A stretch of 59,285 nt of DNA. It comes from Mesohalobacter salilacus. GTDB lineage: Bacteria > Bacteroidota > Bacteroidia > Flavobacteriales > Flavobacteriaceae. The first letter of the stretch is position 1. Every line of letters starts with the position of its first letter. Below the pieces are notes generated by a model, which was not told the DNA's origin, made no database searches, and saw only the letters and a program-made list of their open reading frames with translations. Of this stretch, positions 54,914 to 59,285 are shown piece after piece. The stretch is from contig RRZV01000095.1 in NCBI GenBank assembly GCA_003931895.1, positions 1-59,285 on the forward strand, in the 5' to 3' direction. The position numbers were made by a program, and so were the translations under genes.

Positions 54914-55243
54914 ATGACACAAGAGGAAAAGAAAAAATTAGAAAAACAATACGCTGAGCTTACTCGGAGAGGAAATGAAATGCTAAGAAGCAAAGAAAGT
55001 GTTTTAGTTTATGCACCCGATTTCAACGGTTGGTTCTTTATCATTGGAACCAAAGCTTATCGTGTAGAGTATCATGTATACTATTTAAAAGAATTTGAAG
55101 AGGATTTAATTACAAGCATTGAAGAAGTGGATTTTGATTCTGTCATTAAGCATGCTAAAGCAGATAGTTTTATATGGAAGGATGTAAAGGATGAATTGAT
55201 ACCAAAGATTAGAGAGAGAAAAATTGAAAAAATTTTTAATTAA
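54914..55243 (+). CDS. Small unknown protein with shared C-terminal tail
   Basis: 109 aa. Helical start (TQEEKKKLEKQYAELTRRGNE), beta core (VLVYAPDFNGWFFIIGTKAYRVEYHVYYL), and the tail IRERKIEKIFN. It fits the same tail pattern. Co-transcribed with the gene 6 nt before it. Confidence 0.6.
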   Translation: MTQEEKKKLEKQYAELTRRGNEMLRSKESVLVYAPDFNGWFFIIGTKAYRVEYHVYYLKEFEEDLITSIEEVDFDSVIKHAKADSFIWKDVKDELIPKIRERKIEKIFN

Positions 55244-55256
55244 AAAAGTAACAATT

Positions 55257-55529
55257 ATGATAAAAGTAAAAAAAGAACTATTGGAAGAAGGAATTGTAGC
55301 AGCTTTTAAGGCTCACAAAGCGTGGGTTGATGAAGGGAAAAATAATAGTTACTATCCTATTCTCGAAATTTTAGAAGATGATTATAACATTTACATGTGG
55401 GCAAATGGTGGAATGAGGTATCCTATTCGTGAGAGAGAGGGGATAGTTATTGAATCCATTCATTTAGATGATGTTAATAGGAGTAGTGTTAATAGCAACA
55501 TACGTTACTATGAATCTTTACTGAATTAG
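55257..55529 (+). CDS. Small unknown protein
   Basis: 90 aa from ATG 55257; the frame opens at 55224, inside the preceding gene, but the later ATG avoids the overlap. It has a helical start (KKELLEEGIVAAFKAHKAWVDEG) and a beta core (YPILEILEDDYNIYMWANGG). Its end, RYYESLLN, does not carry the tail of the previous three. No family recognised. Confidence 0.55.
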   Translation: MIKVKKELLEEGIVAAFKAHKAWVDEGKNNSYYPILEILEDDYNIYMWANGGMRYPIREREGIVIESIHLDDVNRSSVNSNIRYYESLLN

Positions 55530-55546
55530 ATTCGATTGGCATAGTA

Positions 55547-56059
55547 AAGTAAGGAAGATGATGTCAAATTCGAATCATTATTAGAGCACTTAAAAAACAC
55601 ATTCAATTATTTTTAAAAAGAAAAGAAGTTTTTGAAATGACTTATGAATAGGAGGTTTCGAATTAGTTTACTATTATATGTTATTATGATAGTAAGGATT
55701 ATCGGTATGGTTATCTTGGGGATTTTGAAATGACCTGAATCTCTGAAAAAGAATTATTCAAACATTTCGATAAACATGTTTACACAACTGAAAAGAATGA
55801 GGACGAAATTATAAACTGGAATCATTTTACATTTACAAATCGTATTATTTGGGATGATGAAAGGACAACTAAAGAAGCATTTCATAAAGCAAAAATGAAA
55901 AATAGAATCGCTCGAATTAAGGCTTTAGGTATTTGAGATGATGAAGACTTTTATTTAATAATCATAGTCGGTCATTTAGATATAGCTTTTAATGAATCAG
56001 ATTGTTTCTTAATATATGTGACAGAAAACGAAATGTTAATTAATCTATACAACAAGAAA
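55547..56059 (+). pseudogene. Coding-like frame interrupted only by nonsense codons
   Basis: One frame from about 55547 to the TGA at 56057-56059 reads as convincing protein but contains two TAG and two TGA codons and no frameshift. Segments include KFESLLEHLKNTFNYFL, DSKDYRYGYLGDFEMT, SEKELFKHFDKHVYTTEKN and DDEDFYLIIIVGHLDIAFN. All four stops are one transition away from Trp, Gln or Arg codons. Simplest reading: a pseudogene of the small-protein cluster. Recoding is the less likely alternative. Confidence 0.5.
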
Positions 56060-56083
56060 TGAAAATCTATAAAACTAAAAATA

Positions 56084-56104
56084 TGTTGACCACTTGTTGA
56101 CCAC
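56084..56104. promoter_or_regulatory. Putative integrase arm-type binding sites, right end
   Basis: Two TGTTGACCAC motifs at 56084-56093 and 56095-56104, 11 bp apart, in the same orientation as the four at the left end. They lie about 80 bp inside attR. Confidence 0.65.
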
Positions 56105-56171
56105 TTTTCTAAAATCACCAGTGCATATTAAATTCAGAAATATTCACAATATACTGAAAATAAAGGTTTTA

Positions 56172-56253
56172 TAATCAAAAGTAGCCCCGCTAGGAATCGA
56201 ACCTAGATCTAAAGTTTAGGAAACTTTTGTTCTATCCGTTGAACTACGGAGCC
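56172..56253. repeat. Right attachment repeat (attR) of the integrative element
   Basis: 82-bp direct repeat of 11502-11583 with two mismatches, comprising TAATCAAAAG and the right tRNA-Arg(CCT). The offset between the copies is exactly 44,670 bp, the size of the integrated element. Confidence 0.8.
56182..56253 (-). tRNA. tRNA-Arg(CCT), right copy
   Basis: 72-nt cloverleaf on the minus strand with anticodon CCT. Acceptor GGCTCCG/CGGGGCT has a T-G wobble at the fourth pair, where the left copy has T-A. Its 5' half and upstream promoter lie on the chromosomal side, so it is probably the transcribed copy, with a 3' half supplied by the element. Confidence 0.88.
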
Positions 56254-56265
56254 CAAACGATGCAA

Positions 56266-56273
56266 CAAATTTA
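56266..56273 (-). promoter_or_regulatory. Promoter -7 element of the right tRNA-Arg(CCT)
   Basis: Minus-strand TAAATTTG (plus-strand CAAATTTA) matches TAnnTTTG and would start transcription about 5 nt before the tRNA. The left copy has nothing comparable. Confidence 0.55.
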
Positions 56274-56311
56274 GAGACAATTAATAAGTTGACCTTGAAA
56301 TAAGGCATAAA

Positions 56312-56337
56312 AAAACCGCTTCTAAAAAAGCGGTTTT
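56312..56337. terminator. Bidirectional terminator hairpin
   Basis: AAAACCGCTT and AAGCGGTTTT pair perfectly around CTAAAA with A and T runs on both sides. It lies downstream of the FKBP gene (minus strand). Confidence 0.8.
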
Positions 56338-56359
56338 AAATATTTTTGTAAGAAATAGA

Positions 56360-56791
56360 TTATTTAATTTCCATCACTTCAATATCAAAAGTCAAATCAT
56401 GACCAGCAAGAGGGTGATTAGCATCAACAACGATATGATCATCATTTACAGCAGAAACTCTCAATTGTTGTTCGCTCCCATTAGGATTTTTAGACACTAA
56501 GCCCATTCCGACTTCAGGTTTAATTTCTTCAGGAAGTTGTTCTTTACTCACTTTGTGAAATAAATCATCACGAACATCGCCGTAAGCTTCGTCTTTAGGA
56601 ATATCTATTGTCTTTTTTTCATTAACCTTCATATCGACAATTCCCTTTTCAAAGCCTGGAATTAGCATGCCTTGACCTAAAGTGAACTCAAGAGGTTCAC
56701 GCTCTAAAGAGCTATCAAAAACTTGTCCGTTTGAAGATAATTTTCCTGTGTAATGCACTTTTACAGTGTCTTTGTCTTTAACTTGACTCAT
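56360..56791 (-). CDS. SlyD-like FKBP-type peptidyl-prolyl isomerase
   Basis: 143-aa cytoplasmic prolyl isomerase. TVKVHYTGKLSSNGQVFDSS and PLEFTLGQGMLIPGFEKGIVDMKVNEKKTIDIP are FKBP core motifs, followed by the insert-in-flap region (EAYGDVRDDLFHKVSKEQLP) and LAGHDLTFDIEV, the standard SlyD ending. The His/Cys-rich metal tail of Escherichia coli SlyD is absent, as is normal in Bacteroidota. It is the first chromosomal gene right of the element. Confidence 0.93.
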   Translation of the reverse strand: MSQVKDKDTVKVHYTGKLSSNGQVFDSSLEREPLEFTLGQGMLIPGFEKGIVDMKVNEKKTIDIPKDEAYGDVRDDLFHKVSKEQLPEEIKPEVGMGLVSKNPNGSEQQLRVSAVNDDHIVVDANHPLAGHDLTFDIEVMEIK

Positions 56792-56809
56792 AAATTATAT
56801 ATTTTTTTG

Positions 56810-56839
56810 CAAAGTTACAGATAAATATAAGCCTACAAA
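56810..56839 (-). promoter_or_regulatory. Promoter of the FKBP gene
   Basis: On the minus strand TTTG (56839-56836), an 18-nt spacer and TAACTTTG (56817-56810) form a good Bacteroidota promoter. Transcription would begin near 56803, about 12 nt before the start codon. Confidence 0.7.
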
Positions 56840-56896
56840 CTCAAATACTTTAATTATCAATTATTTAAGATTTAGGCGTAAAAAATTTATGGTTTT

Positions 56897-57673
56897 TTAT
56901 TCAACTTTTATTTCTCTGCCAAAAAGCGCTTGAACGTGCCGGGCATTATTACCTTCAATGGAATTAATTTTTTGAATTTCTTTTGGAGAGGCGGTTAGAA
57001 TTTGTTTTAACACAAACCAATCTACACTTTCGGTATATGGTGGTGTGGTTAGTGAACCGTCGTAATGATAAAAATTACTTTCTTCTGGCATAACCGACTG
57101 ATTAAACATATCTTCCAAGTGCACTAAATCTTCAGATATCTCTATTTCTTCATGGTTATGTTCAGGTATTAGGTTGATAAATTCTTCGACAAATTTATTG
57201 GGTTTACCCATTTTAAACAAGACCCCAATTACTAAATACTTTTGAGTACTATCTGTTGAATTTTTTGAAGATTTCAGCTTATTGACAATATGCATTTCCA
57301 TAGGATAGGTTATTCCATCAATAAGATGTTCGCTAGGGGTATGAAAATGCAGTTGTACAAATTCATAGATGTTATCCTCATATTTTACATTGGTGCCAGG
57401 TTTAAAATCAAGCTGAACGGTATGTCCCAAATTTTCAACTTTATTGATTTTACCATCAAAATTCAATTCGATATGGTGTTTACCACTTTGAGATTGATTT
57501 GTCAGAATATTGATTGGCGATTGCAAAGTTCCATGATCAACATCGGGAATGCTATAGTTTAGCATTTCGGCTGAATGTTGATCCCCTGTGTTTTTTGAAA
57601 TACTTTTGCTATTATTCTGACATGATAAAACCAATATCACAGCTAGGCTCAAAAATAAATTTAATTTAGTCAT
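56897..57673 (-). CDS. Alpha-class carbonic anhydrase (lipoprotein)
   Basis: 258 aa. Lipoprotein signal LFLSLAVILVLSC. Catalytic motifs of the alpha family: SPINILTNQ, the zinc ligands in LHFHTPSEHLIDG (two His) and MEMHIVNK (third His), and YDGSLTTPPYTESVDWFVL near the C-terminus. It reversibly hydrates CO2 in the periplasm. The plus-strand CAAATTTA at 57720-57727 is a possible -7 element of its promoter. Confidence 0.93.
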   Translation of the reverse strand: MTKLNLFLSLAVILVLSCQNNSKSISKNTGDQHSAEMLNYSIPDVDHGTLQSPINILTNQSQSGKHHIELNFDGKINKVENLGHTVQLDFKPGTNVKYEDNIYEFVQLHFHTPSEHLIDGITYPMEMHIVNKLKSSKNSTDSTQKYLVIGVLFKMGKPNKFVEEFINLIPEHNHEEIEISEDLVHLEDMFNQSVMPEESNFYHYDGSLTTPPYTESVDWFVLKQILTASPKEIQKINSIEGNNARHVQALFGREIKVE

Positions 57674-57797
57674 CCTAATATTTTGAAGCTAAGTCGAACT
57701 TAAGTTATAAAACTTATCACAAATTTAAACACAATAAAGCAATCATTGAAAGTTTATTATTATAAAAAATTCAATATCAGCATGTTAACAGAACTAA

Positions 57798-59069
57798 CTA
57801 TTGGTCTTTGCCTCTATTTTTTATAGCTTTTCTGATAGAGTCTTTTTGCCTTTCTCTTTTTTCTCTTCTTTTTTTAGCAGCTTCCTCTTTTTCTCTTTGA
57901 AGAGCGGCTCTTTTCTCTCTTAAAGAAAGTCGCTTGTTTTGTCTGTTAGATACGTCTTTTTTAGCCTCTGTTTTTTTGGTTGCTGTTGTGCCAGCTTTTT
58001 TTACGGTATCGGTTTGGCTTTCGGTTTTAGATAGGGGTTCTTTATTTTCGTTAGTTTTGTTTTTATCCGCTGCATTGTTTGCGTCTGCTCTTCCAAAAAA
58101 TTCATCTTCTTTTTCTACGACAGTTTTAGGTTCTTCTACTGCAGGATTATTTGAATCACTAGAATTATTAATTTGATTAGTTTTAGCCTCTGGAGCAGAA
58201 TTATATTCTTGATTATCCATGCCGTCATAAGGTTTATTAATCAAATCCATATAGTGTTTTACATTAGGCATTAAAAGAATAGTAGTTCTTCTATTTCTGG
58301 CTCTGCCTGATTTGGTAGAATTATCTGCTACAGGCGAATATTTAGATCGTCCTGAGGCAATTAAGCGCTCACCCTCAACACCAAATTTATTTTCAAGGGT
58401 TCTTACCACAGATGCTGCACGTCTTATACTTAAGTCCCAATTATCTACAATATATGAACCTTCAGCTAATGGCATATTATCTGTATGCCCATCTACTCGG
58501 ACATCGATATTTGGCTCTGCATTAATGACATCAGAAATTTTAGCTAAAAGCCTGTAGGCCTTTTTGTCAACCCAATAGCTTCCACTTTTAAACAACACTT
58601 TATCGGTAAGCGTGATTAAGACTACAGGCTCGTGAACTTTTACATCTATAATTTCATCAATAGATAGACCATCTTCGCTTATCTGTTCAGATAAATCTTT
58701 TTTAATATTATAGCCTACTGCGAGATTGATAGAATCTTCTAGTGTTTTAGCCTGAGCAACTTGGTCGGCTGGCATTTCTGATAAAATTCTTTTAACGTTT
58801 GATTTTGACTGTTCTGACAAAAGCTGTCCACCCGCTGTAAGCTCAACTTTATTTTTTGCATTTCCTTGAAGGTCTGAAATTATGTCTTTATAAGACATGA
58901 CTTCCTCTTCAATGGCTTCATAGTTCATCTCGCATTCTTCTTTTTCAGATCTAAGTTCTGCGATTTGTCTTTCTAATTCACTTTTTTCTGTTTCAGCTTG
59001 AGCAAGTTCTTTTTTTGAACCACACGATAACAATAATACTATTAAAATAGTAACACATTTAAATTTCAT
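57798..59069 (-). CDS. OmpA-family outer-membrane lipoprotein with charged tail
   Basis: 423 aa. Lipoprotein signal ILIVLLLSC, then a coiled coil (ETEKSELERQIAELRSEKEEC). The OmpA/MotB peptidoglycan-binding domain lies in the middle (DKVLFKSGSYWVDKKAYRLL, VRVDGHTDNMP, RRAASVVRTLENKFGVEGERLIASGRSKYSPV, GRARNRRTTILLMP). The C-terminal ~150 residues are low-complexity and very basic/acidic (EKRAALQREKEEAAKKRREKRERQK). It probably links outer membrane and cell wall. It is not related to the MotB-like operon protein except in fold. Confidence 0.9.
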   Translation of the reverse strand: MKFKCVTILIVLLLSCGSKKELAQAETEKSELERQIAELRSEKEECEMNYEAIEEEVMSYKDIISDLQGNAKNKVELTAGGQLLSEQSKSNVKRILSEMPADQVAQAKTLEDSINLAVGYNIKKDLSEQISEDGLSIDEIIDVKVHEPVVLITLTDKVLFKSGSYWVDKKAYRLLAKISDVINAEPNIDVRVDGHTDNMPLAEGSYIVDNWDLSIRRAASVVRTLENKFGVEGERLIASGRSKYSPVADNSTKSGRARNRRTTILLMPNVKHYMDLINKPYDGMDNQEYNSAPEAKTNQINNSSDSNNPAVEEPKTVVEKEDEFFGRADANNAADKNKTNENKEPLSKTESQTDTVKKAGTTATKKTEAKKDVSNRQNKRLSLREKRAALQREKEEAAKKRREKRERQKDSIRKAIKNRGKDQ

Positions 59070-59226
59070 AACACCGGTTTAGTTTTTATAAAATTAAAGA
59101 TTACTACTCATAGATAAATCACTAAATTGAAAAGTTATTAAAAAAATAATTAACATTTTGTAAGTATGATAAAAACATCATCCTAAACGGCGTATATTAT
59201 AAAAGGAAATACAGTAAAGAAAAAAG

Positions 59227-59285
59227 TCGGGATGAGAGGATTCGAACCTCTCCCGAAGCTTCGGGACGCCCTAGACGCAAACTTT
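59227..59285 (-). tRNA. Partial tRNA 3' end with adjacent palindrome (truncated by window end)
   Basis: On the minus strand AGAGG-TTCGAAT-CCTCT is a T-arm followed by CATCCCG, a 3' acceptor strand and discriminator A. These fit a tRNA-Pro-like gene. On its 5' side the tRNA should continue with a variable loop and anticodon arm. Instead the perfect palindrome TCCCGAAGCTTCGGGA (59251-59266) starts at the T-arm, and the remaining 19 bases do not fold as an anticodon arm. The tRNA is therefore likely interrupted here, but the window ends. Confidence 0.5.

Noticed and set aside
11502-56253. Prophage
   Set aside because: No terminase, portal, capsid or tail genes are visible; the integrase and replication-like genes fit a general integrative element.

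Overview
The window looks like a flavobacterial (Bacteroidota) chromosome. It is AT-rich, it uses the Bacteroidota promoter pattern TTTG-N18/19-TAnnTTTG (clearest at 10694-10724 and 56810-56839), Shine-Dalgarno sites are weak, and lipoproteins are plentiful. The 5' and 3' ends are ordinary chromosome. The middle, about 11.5-56.25 kb, is an integrated mobile element carrying several defence-type modules.

Region by region. 1-331: a heptamer repeat tract with no gene. 332-5457: a single-chain restriction-modification enzyme whose methylase is interrupted by an HUH (Y1/REP-associated) transposase-like insert, followed directly by an ApeA-like HEPN protein. 5524-5598: a glycerate kinase remnant. 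5709-7511: a beta-helix lipoprotein. 7740-10681: a three-gene FecB/BtuF-type metal-chelate ABC importer. 10694-11380: a tRNA-Arg(ACG) promoter, a broken tRNA 5' piece carrying a 20-bp palindrome, a small GIY-YIG nuclease gene that runs into an intact tRNA-Arg, and two decayed tRNA 3' ends.

The element is bounded by two 72-nt tRNA-Arg(CCT) genes exactly 44,670 bp apart, inside 82-bp direct repeats with two mismatches. TGTTGACCAC motifs lie just inside both ends (four left, two right) and look like integrase arm sites. A tyrosine recombinase sits next to the left end. Inside follow: a 559-aa unknown; a run of lipoproteins, membrane proteins, a GIY-YIG protein and a secreted EEP nuclease (15-23 kb); a nine-gene minus-strand operon (33662 to 23084) coding for a vWA-like lipoprotein, a small membrane protein, a tubulin/FtsZ-like GTPase, a 1124-aa actin/Hsp70-like ATPase, two envelope-anchored coiled-coil or acidic proteins, a MotA/ZorA-like and a MotB/ZorB-like protein, and a lipid-anchored trypsin-like protease; a membrane protein with an FtsK-gamma-like winged helix; a RloC/PrrC-like ATPase with a CxxC zinc motif; a stand-alone recombinase catalytic domain; a type I restriction operon (hsdR-KAP NTPase-hsdS-DUF262/DUF1524 nuclease-hsdM-unknown); and a plus-strand replication-like module (a possible family-A polymerase-like protein, a FEN 5'-3' exonuclease, an HTH protein, a cluster of ~100-aa proteins with a common C-terminal tail, and a nonsense-riddled open frame).

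Right of the element, 56360-59069 returns to housekeeping genes (SlyD-like FKBP isomerase, alpha carbonic anhydrase, OmpA-family lipoprotein). The window ends in a tRNA 3' fragment abutting a palindrome.

The best candidate for an undescribed system is the 23-34 kb operon. It combines a tubulin homologue, an actin/Hsp70 homologue and a proton-channel-type MotA/MotB pair with periplasmic lipoproteins and a protease, on a defence-rich integrative element. The family calls come from motifs read by eye; the joint function is inference.
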